Positions 21,701 through 59,403 of a stretch of DNA of 64,000 nt are shown here, piece after piece. The position numbers were made by a program, and so were the translations under genes. The stretch lies in the NCBI GenBank assembly GCA_013433145.1, contig CM024177.1, forward strand, positions 6,536,110 to 6,600,109, in the 5' to 3' direction. Position 1 is the stretch's first letter. Every line of letters starts with the position of its first letter. This DNA comes from Ascaris suum. Its lineage: Eukaryota; Nematoda; Chromadorea; Rhabditida; Ascarididae. The notes under the pieces were generated by a model. That model searched no databases and had not been told where the DNA came from. It saw only the letters and a list, made by a program, of their open reading frames with translations.

Positions 21701-23159
21701 TTCGCACTCACCACTCTAATTGCGATCATAATATCCATATACAACTCGATCTCTCTGTCAATCGTGTAAACCGGCTGTCACATTATACAACACTAGCACT
21801 TGTATTGTAAATGTTTTATTAGTGAACATCGTATCCAATGGAATACTTTTGTTGCAACAACGCGTCGGCTATTTTTTACCTAACGGCGTGTCCACCGTAT
21901 GTTCCGTGGTTTTTCTTCCGCTTCAGATCGATGATTTTTGATTGAGCGGCCGTTTTACTGCTCCGCCTAATAAATTGGCGTCTCGAAATTTTTTCTTTCA
22001 CCGAAGTTATTTTCATTCAGTGAATCTTCGCAATCGCGTACACTGACCCGTAGCAGCTGTACTGAAGAAAAGGAGATTTGCATTTCAGCTAGAAGATTTT
22101 TGCGCGTATCCCTTCTTGAGATCTCTCCTTCCTTGTTTGCAAGATCCGTCGAAGTAGAAGTGATAAGGGTTGGGGGATCTGCAGTTCCTCTTCATTCCCG
22201 TCCAAAAAAGCGAGCTCAAAGATGCAGTTAAATATATCAGCTGAAGAAATATATAAAGAAAAGTTTCACTTTAAAAATCACGGAGATTTTGATGGGAATT
22301 TCTGATCCAATTATAATTTGATGTTATTTCAGTGGTGAACCTTCAAAACTGAAATATTTCCAGCACGAGAAACAAATATAGTGGCATTTTTGCAAAAGCT
22401 TTGCTTGCATGAATTTATTCCATTTGTGTTTTTGAGAACTCTTCTTCGAGCCAAGAGAGGCTTTCCAAAAATTAAAACTAAAAACTCGACATATGTTTTA
22501 GATTTCCTTACAACTCCAAAACATACACGCATCTCAATTTCGAGAAAGAAATAACCGGATGTGGAAAAACTTCCTGCGAATCTGATACCCGAGTGCACAC
22601 GTTTATGTGCTTTTCACTTACTGATTTGGAAACTGAAAGAATCAAATCTGATAGGTGTAGTATATGGTAGAGGTCCAATAGCATCCAGAATTTCCCTTCA
22701 ACCGACTGATCTGAATTTTATGCATAATTTTCTCGACGACTGAAGTTTGATTATGCAAATCTCACGGATTACGTAATATTTAAATGTTTAGGTGGTCTGT
22801 CATAGGCGATGAATTTGCATAATCCACGGCACAGTCACAGTCTTTTTGCTTTCACGATTGTGCATGGATTATAATTGCTATTACTTCATTGAGAAGCGCG
22901 TTTGCTTGTTCTTCTCTGCGTTGCGTTCCATTAATCGATGTTCGTATCGAGTTTGTCAAGGGGAGGCGGGAGAGGAGGAGGGGGTGGTTCAGGGATGGCA
23001 CTGCGCAATTAGGCATCGTTGATCACAGATGGGTATCATCGAATTGGTTCGTTCAATTAAAAGCACCCTCTGGATATCGTTCGCAGCGCTTCTAGACAAT
23101 TCGTCACATCATCGCTTCGATAAGCGACAGCGTGTGGCATCCCTCATAAGACTCTAACC
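18781..23159. other. Intergenic stretch, nothing recognised
   Basis: The longest frame is 131 codons (19456-19851, minus). It has no recognisable domain, repeat or splice context, so I do not call it a gene. No RNA gene or transposon signature was seen. Confidence 0.4.
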
Positions 23160-23420
23160 GAAGTTTGCACAAAAAAATGAGCTTTTCGAGTTCCATTGTC
23201 CCTAGACAGTTTAGAAATCGAGTTTTCTCTGCAATGTGTTTTCCTACCTGCGAGTTTGCAGCACCAGTTATAGTGCAGGTTTTTTGTACCCGCCAGTTTG
23301 CATTACTAGTTTTCCCTCCGATATCGCCTTATAGTGTGGTTTTTTTTTCTGTGTGCCGCTTTGCAGTTGTGGTTTTTTTAAACGATATCTTTAATAAATT
23401 TTCTTTGTAATACGCCATTT
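23160..23420. repeat. Degenerate minisatellite, about 5 units
   Basis: Irregular units of roughly 35-55 bp each contain a core like CAGTTTGCAATACGAGTTTTTCT, for example GAGTTTGCAGCACCAG, CAGTTTGCATTACTAG and CTTTGCAGTTGTGG. The same core builds a longer array at 25140-25520. Confidence 0.6.
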
Positions 23421-25139
23421 GCAATATATTGTAAATTGATTCGTTCTCCGATAATGAAATATACCAATGGTCTATGGATTATGGACAAAATATTTCTACT
23501 GCGTACTCATCGATGAAAAAGTTTCCCAGAAACGAGCGATTGCAAAAATATTGCCCGATGTTAGGCGTTAAGAAAACCTCCTACGGCTTCACCGGTATAA
23601 GGCCCGAGATTGGGAGACATTCACAATGTGCTCTAAGGTTTATGCGTAGTGTGCGAGATTTTTTGGTAACTAGGAAGAACGTGCAGTGTTTAGTAAAAAT
23701 ATTTCATAGGTATATAAACAAGAAAATGAGAAATCGTTATGGAATACGTATCTTAATTTAACAATGGTGGAAATTGCCGACTTCCTGAAGACGGGCAAAA
23801 ATGCGGCATATTTGTGAATGCCTTTTCTAAGGTTTTCCTAAGGGATAACATACTCTGCTTGACGACTTTCCTTTCCGGCGTAAGGGAAATAAGGACTAAA
23901 TTTATGTTTCATGGAAAGCTACTGATAAAGTTAGTAATAAATTCACAGCTTACGCCAGACGGCACTCCATCAACAACATCAAAAACCTCTCTTCCATTGA
24001 GTAAGATCTCCCTTGTAGCAATCTCATCTTGCCTTCATTTGCTGTGGACTTGTCCATTTGTCTATCTTTGTACTCTTTGCTCAAAAACATCTCAGCCACT
24101 TGTATAAAAAGCTACCTTCCGAGCAATTTGGGACTACCTCTGTTCGCAAGGTCTTTGAGATAATCATTAGGGATACTTTATCAGACCACTTCACACGTTT
24201 AATCCTGTGATTTCCTTCCTGCCAGATCTATACTCTCTCAGTCTTGTTTAGGCAATTGAATTATGGCGTTAAGTATGAAAGTTCAAGTATGGTAGAATTG
24301 ATTAGAATTTTCTTTTGACGCTGTAATTTTCATCCATTGCGAAGAAATAATCCAAAATTGTAAGTTGTATTTTGAGTACCTTGCAGTATACATATTGCAG
24401 AAGTATCATTGTAGAGCTCTCATTTGTATGCCGTCGGTCCGTTCATTTGTATACTGCACTTCCGTGTGATGATCTTCATAGTTCGTTTCTGATATTGTGC
24501 TGCTTGAAGACGTCAAGAAAGGATTCACTCGTATTGCGTTCGGGAAGGCCTATTTGACCCTTACCAACCCGATAATTTTACAAGGTTGAAAATCTTTAAC
24601 TTGTAATCAGTGGAATATTAAATGCTTAAATTTGTCATTACTTTCTACTTCAAGACAGTGCGCTCGAACATTCCCCTCTTCACAGTCTTTGAGAGGGTTG
24701 TTGAAGATTGCTATCAAAGAGGAAAACATACACTATAAACAGTGATTTCAATAGTTTTCATCACTCTGTAATGTATAGCGGAATAAACGCGCTGAAAATG
24801 TCTTAAAGAAAGAGAACGTTGAAGTTCTAAGAAACTCCTAAATCGTTTAGTTCGTTGCTTTATTGCAAATCTCATATTTCGGAATCATTTCGTTGCTTTC
24901 ATTGTTGCAGTGGTCAGTGATATCACATTTCCTTAAATGCTTCCTGCATCGAATTTCTTTACGCAATCTCTATGTTAGCCATGGGTCATTCAGTTTTTTT
25001 TTGCTCCTCGTTCTATGCTTCTATGTATTTTCTTTGCATGGAACCTCGAATAAACATAAATGAAAGGCGAATTTTTTCAACTGTATCAGTTTGTATTAAA
25101 GGTTTTGTTGATATATTAGCGGTTTTATGTAATTATTTG
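23421..25139. other. Stretch between two minisatellite blocks
   Basis: Plus-strand frames of 60-97 codons (23474-23761 and 23814-24107 the longest) show no family resemblance. Nothing else was recognised. Confidence 0.35.
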
Positions 25140-25520
25140 CCATTGCGATTTTTCTGTTTCGCCAGTTTGTAATAAGAGTTTCTAAAATGTAATACCATTT
25201 TTCTTATGTGCCCCTTTGCGCTGTCAGTTTTTCTCTTGACGAATTTATAAGGCGTGTTTTTCGTATACGCCAACTTGGCAATACTAGCTTTTCTGCTCAA
25301 ACAGTTTGTAGTAAGTGTTTTTATGTACCAGCTTGCATAACCAGTTCTCAAGTACTTATCAGTTTGCGGTAGCTGTTTTTTTCTCCCACCATTTTGTAAA
25401 ACGAGTTTTTCTCACGCAATATCATTTTGCAACCCGAGTTTTTTTTATTTGTTGGTTTGCAATTCCTCTACTAAACCACTTTGTAACTCGGTCTTTCTTA
25501 TGTATCGGTTTGAAATAAAG
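25140..25520. repeat. Degenerate minisatellite, about 12 units
   Basis: About twelve imperfect units of some 30-38 bp share the core TTTGCAATACGAGTTTTTCT. Examples are CAGTTTGTAATAAGAG, CATTTTGCAACCCGAG and CACTTTGTAACTCGG. The array ends about 200 bp before the ATAT start codon. Confidence 0.7.
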
Positions 25521-25622
25521 TTCTTCTCTTCTAGCAGCTGAGGCGATAGTTGGTGATATTGGTCAAGAAACAGACGGAAATATACCTTCGATAATTTTTA
25601 ACTTCCAAAAAATTTTCTTTGG

Positions 25623-25628
25623 TATAAA
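25623..25628 (+). promoter_or_regulatory. Possible TATA box of the ATAT gene
   Basis: TATAAA sits 93 nt before the start codon. It is a short motif in AT-rich DNA and only suggestive. Confidence 0.3.
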
Positions 25629-25666
25629 AGCCGTCATTATTTCCATTGCGACGGAATGCTTTATGA

Positions 25667-25690
25667 ATGCATTTACCTGAGCATGCATTT
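25667..25690 (+). promoter_or_regulatory. Two AAATGCAT octamers, likely UNC-86/MEC-3 sites
   Basis: ATGCATTT occurs at 25667-25674 and again at 25683-25690; both read AAATGCAT on the minus strand. This is the core of the element bound by the POU/LIM-homeodomain pair UNC-86 and MEC-3 in nematode touch receptor neurons. The second copy is preceded on its own strand by AAT-CGCA, one base from the longer CAT-N4-AAATGCAT form. They lie 26-49 nt before the first ATG of a MEC-17-type gene, whose C. elegans relative is a MEC-3 target. Binding is inferred. Confidence 0.6.
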
Positions 25691-25715
25691 TGCGATTGTG
25701 CTATGAGAGTTCTTT

Positions 25716-29704
<3,989 letters not shown>

Positions 29705-31598
29705 CGTACGAGAGTGGTTGAGGAAAAGATTTAGCTCTTGACTGCACAATCACTGGCCAAGTTTATTTGTGCTCAAAAATGGGAAGGAAAACAAGCTGCC
29801 CAAACAAAACCTTTTACCAGAATTCCTGTGGAGATATTTGTTAATCATTGAAGAAAATCTAAAAGGCCAACAGCTCCTTCAGATCCCGAGAAAGGAATCA
29901 GTTCACTAGAAAATTCTACATGAATTTATCAGAGCTTGTTTATTGCTTCGATATATAAACTTTATTTAAGCGTAACAAATATGCAACTTGTGGATTTATC
30001 GAATCGGCTCGTTCTATAATAATTGTCCGCTTTCATTAATTTATTATTATTTCCTGTGAACCTTGCTCTTAATTAAAATTTAATAATTCAGTAAGAATTA
30101 TTTTTTATTTTGCATGCTACGCTTGTATCTCAATGCGAAATTAAACAATGCAAAAGCGTGAAATTATTTAATAATAGAGAAATATTTTTCCCCAAGGCGA
30201 GAAAATCTATCGATTTTGACGTAGTTAAACAATTGCAATAGCATCCACTGTTCCTCTCACATTTCATATGTGAGAAGCACATCCCAAAGTGTTGTTATGA
30301 GCTGAAATCGGATCATACCGTTGCACTATTGCACAACCAGGTGTTTTTGACAGTTCGATGAGATAGCTGAGAAAATGTCTCACTGAATTCAGAGATAGAC
30401 GAAGGATTTTCTGAAACAGAAATAATTCTATGAGGTTTTAGCAAGCACGTCGCGTGAATACATTTGAGCATAAGGATAGTGGGTGGTTCACAGGAGCGAA
30501 GTCTTCAAATTTATTTTATATTTTTAACCCGCAAGTGAAGTAATTAGAGGCGGCAGTCCCCAATTGCAGCTGCACAACCCCGTATCCATCTTCATCTTAA
30601 TCACCAAATTTCGCATTGCGATATCAAAGAGGAATTTATCCCTCTAAGAGACAATAGATTCCAATTATGAGTGACTGGTGCCGTTTTCGCTTTAATTCGA
30701 TGCTAATTGTCTGCATATGTGCTGTATTGCTGGTATTGAAGCGTTGTGATATGTGATTGTATGTGTGTATCCTTTGTTTCGTTCTGCGTTATTGGTTCAT
30801 TTCTTTCCTCGATTGCTTTTCCAATCATTCTAGGCATTTATTGCATTTGGTTAGAGTCGAATTTGCCTAAAGCAACTTTCATCATCTGCGCTTATGCAAC
30901 TTTATATGCACTAATCAATATCAAATATGACGTCACTATTTCAGTGCAGATCCACAATTTTGGATATTGGCGAACTTCTCGACTGTTTATAGTTGCAGAA
31001 AATAAAATATTCTGGAAATTCGGTTTTGATTTTTTCGCTTTCTAGAGCAACTTGAGGTATTAAATGGTTACTAAGCCTACTTTGGAATGGCCGAATTCAT
31101 CTGAAGAGGTCTGAAAAATTCGATACCTTATTGCTGTTTAAAAGTTTCAGTGGTACGCAATAAAGTGCTTCTGATCTTTATTAAGCTGTTTATTTCTGTG
31201 CATACAACAATAATGAACAATGGGTGTTTTTAATTTGAAGCAGCAAATGAACTGATAATCTATGTGAATAAAACAGTCGTGCGTTGGCAATTTTATGGCG
31301 AAATTGCGGAAATGAACGGGGGGCATCATCTCCTTGAACATTCAAAGAGAAAATAAGGGAAATCTGAAGCGAAATTCAATAATTTTCGACTGTAGCTAAC
31401 AGTGAGCTGTCGAAATTGCAATTGAATTGACCTTTTTTGACAGCTAGCTAATTATTGTCTCTTCTATTGGCTCTTCCAAATGTTCGCTGTTGTTTTTGTT
31501 GTGCTTCGATTCCTGAAACGATAAACCGAAGGTTTTATTGCATTGCAAACGTATTTCTCAATGCTCGCTAAGCATAAACCGCTTCTCTAATGAATGCC
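29705..31598. other. Intergenic stretch between ATAT and IFT172
   Basis: About 1.9 kb with no recognised gene (longest frame 99 codons at 30746-31045, hydrophobic, no motif). It must hold the ATAT 3' end and the upstream flank of IFT172. No AATAAA was found close to the ATAT stop. Confidence 0.45.
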
Positions 31599-31612
31599 GT
31601 CGTCATGACAAC
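31599..31612 (+). promoter_or_regulatory. X-box (RFX/DAF-19 site) of IFT172
   Basis: GTCGTCATGACAAC matches all 14 positions of the RFX X-box consensus RYYNYY-WW-RRNRAC, starting 78 nt before the IFT172 ATG. In nematodes DAF-19 switches on IFT genes through X-boxes usually about 60-150 nt before the start codon. A chance match has odds of about 1 in 16,000 per position and strand. Binding itself is inferred. Confidence 0.8.
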
Positions 31613-31676
31613 TTCAGTTGATGTTTGTTCACCGCATTCGAATGCGCAATCAACAGCTCTACCTGTCTATAGACCT

Positions 31677-54093
<22,417 letters not shown>

Positions 54094-54207
54094 CTCCTTG
54101 GGCTTCATAACAACTAGGAGTGTTCGCGATCCAGTATTCTCCTTCTCTCGGATCTAAGACTGGATTCGAAATGCATTCCAATTTCTTATGAGTTATCTCT
54201 GTAAATT

Positions 54208-54213
54208 AATAAA
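54208..54213 (+). terminator. Poly(A) signal AATAAA for IFT172
   Basis: AATAAA lies 115 nt past the IFT172 stop codon, the usual distance for a nematode 3' UTR. Confidence 0.65.
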
Positions 54214-57087
54214 GCACTGTCTTTTCGGCAAATGCGTAACAGTTTAAGGAGGTAAAAGCAGCGATATCGTAGATTATACTTTATGCATAAAAACAACCGG
54301 GAAGAACACAGCTGAAATTATTTACATTAAGTTCTGAATATTTCACTGAGAAATTCGGGGTTAGGAACGGGACGGAGATTGAAATTAGCCTATGAGAAGG
54401 TGCAGGAACAGTAGAACACTAGAACAGTAGAACAGTAGAACACTCGTGTTGCAATTTGCGAAATTACAGATCAGGAGACAAAGACCGGGTGATAATTGGG
54501 TTGAGTCGAAGGATGGAGGCCGGATTGGCACTCAGATGAAACGTTATCGAGTAGACTCATTGAAAGCACAAGGATGCCTGATTTCCTAAGTGTGAAAAAA
54601 TTAAACAACCTAAACAGCCTCTTAGGAATAAAAAATTAGCAGCTATTGCAGTTAGACGAGTATGAGACAATAAGGAACATCGCCCGAGACTGTTACATTT
54701 CTCTTCATGACAAGTAATAGTCCAAAACTATATGAGCAAAATCAGGCTGTATAGAGTTCCCTGCGGGCTGCCAAACTTTCGCCAGAATATCGCTCTATTC
54801 TAAAAGCGTTTGATAAAATAATCGCCTCTAATGACGGTCTTAATTTTCCGTTTAATTTTCCTTCTTTAAATCGATGATTCGGCGAGAATTTCTTGCCATT
54901 TGAAATAATTTAGCGGGAAGATTTTGTTAGGCGGTTACAATTTACTCGATCTGCATCTCCGCCTATTTTTCCATGCTCTCTGTCGTGTTGGATTTTGGTG
55001 ATGTCCTCTCCAAAGTTCTGTAAGGAAACTGCCCACGATGTAATCACTAGGTAATCATGTAGCATATATCAAAAAGCGAGAAGAGACTTTTTAGATCTTC
55101 ATATTATACCCTTGACGGCTCCTAGTATTTTGTTCTTTGATTCTATTCGCCTGGAGATGATGGGTGACTCAAAGTTTCCACGTTCGCGGGAACAGAATGT
55201 GTGTGCAGCAAGCAGCAACGGTTGGGCGTTCAGCATTTGTGTGAGGTGATGAGAGGCTGAACGGAGTTTTGGGAGGGAAGGCGTTATTTTACGATCTCAA
55301 GTGTGTACCAGTTGGAGCCGTCTTAGACGAGTGAGAGATCGAGTCTCGAGTTACTTACAAGTTGTTATAGCATTTTCGCTTTAGTCGCATTGACGTCCAT
55401 AGATTCCACATAGGATCAACTTGTTCGGAGAACTTTCTAGTGGTCTCTTCTACCGCCATGTTGTTTATGATTGCGCAATTTGATTTCTATCTTCGTTTTA
55501 TTCCTTGAACGTCATAACCCTGTAAAATGTAAACAGTATTTCCTCGCTTCTTCAAGAAACTCATTTTCCACTTCTCTCGTATTTCGAACTCGATCTTTCA
55601 ACCTGATCGCATTAACGCATCATAGTAGGAGGAGATGTGAGGATGTCAAAGTGGGACCATTAGAAAGTGATAAAAAGTGGGGTACTCTTGGTACTATTAA
55701 GCGTGGTTTGCTGGTTATCGTGGGGAGGGAGAATTGCGCCGGAATGAGACTGGTAAAAAAAAAGTACGATTAGCCGCTCGTTGTCATGCAAACGTTTGAC
55801 TGTTGTTCAGTTTTTTATGTCTGTTTGTTGGGAATACCGAGTGCCGACCGGTGCTTAAGCTGGTGCTTAAAACGATTCGATTGGAGGATCGGATAAAACC
55901 TCTTGTTGGTTAGTTATTCCAGATACTTGACAACTGTTGCTGTGAGATTGTTTTGATGTAACTAATAAAAGGGTATTGTATATACGTATTCAGTCTCGCA
56001 TTTTTATGCGTGTCTTATGTCACCAATTCTCACAACGTTGACAAGAACGTCTTGTAAATTAATATGTTCCGATTTGTCTTCACTAAGCCTATACTACACT
56101 TACCGCATAACCCGTAAAGTTCAGGCACTCTCTTCATTGCCATATTTGGTGTTCATTTCGCCAGGGGCTCAGTTATCACCGAATCGATTTAGTTTCGCTA
56201 TTGACGTTGTGTTTCTAGCGCTTTCGATAAGTTTTTCAAGCTTTTTGCTGGAACACAATCACCTCTAACTTCAGCACTCATATCTCGTTCAACTTTCGGT
56301 TCGGTTTTTTTTTCATATTATTTCATGTTGTAGGAATATTTTTAATGTCATACATATAAAATGAGTTTTATTATATTTAGCATCGGAATATTTAGAATAA
56401 TTGTGAAATGTTAAGTATGTGATTCAGCTTTCTGCTAGTTGAGAAAATAATCGTGCCGCTATGATTCTCGAAATAGAATAAACGTTAAACGATTTATTGT
56501 AGCTTCTGGATCAAGTTATCGAAGGTATTGCTCACCTTTCGCGATCACTTGGCGATGCTTCCGATAGGAATGTATTCCCGTCTTTTGCAATTGCCTGGCA
56601 GTGCCTGTAATAGAAAGTCATCATCTTTGGAGGATTTGCGGCGTTGGGTGGATGGTGTCACTTGATTGTGATCGCTTGATCTTCAAAAGCGATTCAGGAG
56701 AACACGACTTATAGTCTACAAGTTTGTCTGCAGAGAACACCTTTAGCACCTCATCAAGAAAAATTCCTGACACAGAAAGAAATCAGTAACAAGATCTTGC
56801 TCCAGAAAGTATCGAGAACAGCTGAATGGCCTCTTAAGAGTGACCCCTGCTTTCGCTTCGAGGAAAAATGCCTAGAAAGGGTATCCATTTATGGATGCCC
56901 ATGTCATCTTATCTGGCTTTAGAACATTGCCTCCGTTTAGTAAGAAAGTAGGTGACGGGCTGATGTCCGGCCGTCACTTATGTTTTCACTCCTTTTTGAT
57001 ATTTTTTCTCTGTTTACCAATGAGTGGTAAGATTGGAGGAAGGAGTTGTATCACATTCACAGATGTGAAAGGTTTATTTCTGTTCAG
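54214..57087. other. Intergenic stretch downstream of IFT172
   Basis: No gene was recognised. A short octamer array lies at 54404-54444 (AGAACACT/AGAACAGT, about five copies). Frames up to about 100 codons (55471-55773) show no motif. Confidence 0.4.
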
Positions 57088-57265
57088 TGAAGACGACATC
57101 GCGGATTTCTTTAGTCAAGTGGAACATGCAGTGAACGTACGAATAGTGTTCGATCGAGAGACTGGTCGTCCACGAGGTTTTGGCTTTGGTGTGTTTGAAA
57201 ATGCAGCGGAAAATGCTATTGGCAGCAAGTTCATGGGTCGTTAATTTCGTGTTGACCATGCAAAT
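57088..57265 (+). pseudogene. CstF-64-like RRM fragment, broken
   Basis: After a good CTGTTCAG acceptor comes a piece of an RNA-recognition motif: EDDIADFFSQV, then VRIVFDRETGRPRGFGF (RNP1) and, at the end, FRVDHAN. Order and wording match the single RRM of cleavage stimulation factor subunit 2 (CstF-64), which binds GU-rich RNA downstream of poly(A) sites. The region after RNP1 has lost several residues, where the family has the NGxEFxGR helix. A TAA stands where the family has a residue between GR and RVD, most simply a mutated Gln codon. No RNP2 half or hinge exon was found nearby. The kept splice acceptor suggests a duplicated genomic exon rather than a retrocopy. Another DRETG.P.GFGF RRM protein cannot be excluded as the source. 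Confidence 0.72.
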
Positions 57266-59403
57266 TAGCATTGAATAGATGTATGATTGAGATTTATTCA
57301 TGTTGATCTCTTGCTGTATTGTATTATCCGATTGCTCGTACTTTCGCGTTCACTTTTTTCTTCGTTTCGATATAATAAGCATCTATTGATTCTATGTTCT
57401 GCTTCTTTCAAGCACATATATAGTGAGCAACTTTACAGTCCAACTGAATTGTCGTTTGTAGAATTTGCTTCTTTATTCGAGCGTCTTGAGCGTTGTATGT
57501 ATTGCGATGCAGGACATTGAAGAGAATTTCGTAGAGTGCTTAACACAGTATATTTAAATATCGATAAGTGACGGTTACACCGCAAAGGCAACAAGGTACA
57601 TTTGTTGGGTCATGGACTGTGGGAGCCCATCAAAGTTGGTGACGTGGCGCCCATTGAACTGACGCCGCTTCGCCACAGTACCGCCAGTACTTACAAATAG
57701 AGTTTGTTCTAAATTTTTTCGGGGTTTTTACGCGGTTCAGTTGCAAAACGTGATTTTTTTTCACTCTGGTTCAACACATAATTCGGATTCATTAAGCTGG
57801 GACGACCCACATATGTGGAAATTCAATACTAAGCAAAATCGAAGACGCCAACGTTCGTGCAAACTTACAACAGGTATAAAAAATAATATAGTAGAACGCG
57901 AAGCAGAACGACAGATGACAGATCTACAACAATGACGACAAGTATTAGAATATGTTGAGCGCAGTTAATGTAGTGTTACAACTAGTAATAAAATTTCTGA
58001 AATATCAACAACTTCACTAGTAACCTAAATCTAACGAAACTGCTGCGCACCTACTACTAATAATCTAGAGCACAACGCGCGGCCATCGTTTGTCGCCTTG
58101 TGCGTTTATGAAATACCTCAGGCAGAAACGTTACTGCTGCTCTGGGAACTGAGACAGCTTCTCATTTCAAGGTTGCAATAACCATCATTCACAGTAGACA
58201 GCAATCGCATCACACAATTAGTCTGCCTGCTAGCTTATAATTGCCAATGCCACACAACAACAGTGATGCTTAATCTCTGAGGAGCTACTTCTGAGGCAAC
58301 ACTGTAAACAATGTCATAAGCACAGAAATAGGATTAGAATCGAAGGTGACCTGTTCTCGACCAGATTATCATGGCACCTGTGCTGTTTGTACTTCTTCCA
58401 ATGAAACACTGGATCATGAACTTGTAGGCTTAAAGAGGACCGTTTGATCACATATTAAAAAAGAGTAAGTTATCACAAAGAATGACCCTGCTGCAATAGC
58501 CAGAAAGGCAGGATATGGGCAGACACGATGTCACACTTTAATGAAGTAAGGAGTCAGATTACCCGATCCATGCGGATAGGGACGCTTCTCCTGATTATTT
58601 GTAAGCGACGTCCCATTGGAGTACCAAACATAAAATATGCAATGATTTCTCAAAGAACATTTAAACATGCAATAATAGAGCAGTTAATTATTTTACAACA
58701 AAATAAATGCCCAACATGAAAAGATATCAATCGTTATACGACATGTGAGACAACATCGCCATAAAGGGCGCTTTTTCGCAGTAATCACCAACACAATAAA
58801 GAATCCACTGTAAAATTACGCTTCACTATGTGTCTGTAAATCAGCCTCATCATACATGGATCTTAGTGCTGCACAATGATATGATAACTTAAACTAAGTA
58901 ATAACTCAAACTTTACAGATTCAAATCGGACCCAACAGCACAGCATTTGAGTCCGCGAGATTCGATTTTAGATCGCATAACGATCCTTTGATACAGGGAA
59001 AACCCTGCCTGAAAGTATTTCAGGCAGCGAAGAGCACTTTTACGGATACCACAAACTCTAGCAAGAAAAATGCGACGACAAGTGCGCTTCTCCTCATCTC
59101 TTAAAAAAAAAAACACCTCAGACCCTTATGAATGCTTAACGGATATTTCTTCTTTCTGCGCTACCAATATATTACAAGATTTTGCACTCTACACCGCCTG
59201 AGTATATTATAAAATAAACCATAGTGTTCGGAGAGAGAAAACGGCCGCTAAACGAAACACCATAATACTCAATCGGAGAAGACAGGCTTTGAATAGAGCT
59301 CAGCATTCACAACACAACGCTATTACTTCAGATACCTTTGTGAAGAAGAACATAAGACGAGGCCATAGGCAGGAGTCGAGCTTCATTCCTAATTGAGACA
59401 CTC
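57266..59403. other. Intergenic stretch, mostly empty
   Basis: Holds one short open segment (57587-57700, discussed under findings) and a perfect hairpin at 59005-59027. No other gene was recognised. Confidence 0.4.
59005..59027. repeat. Perfect 10-bp inverted repeat
   Basis: CTGCCTGAAA and TTTCAGGCAG are separated by GTA. No surrounding gene explains it. Confidence 0.8.
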
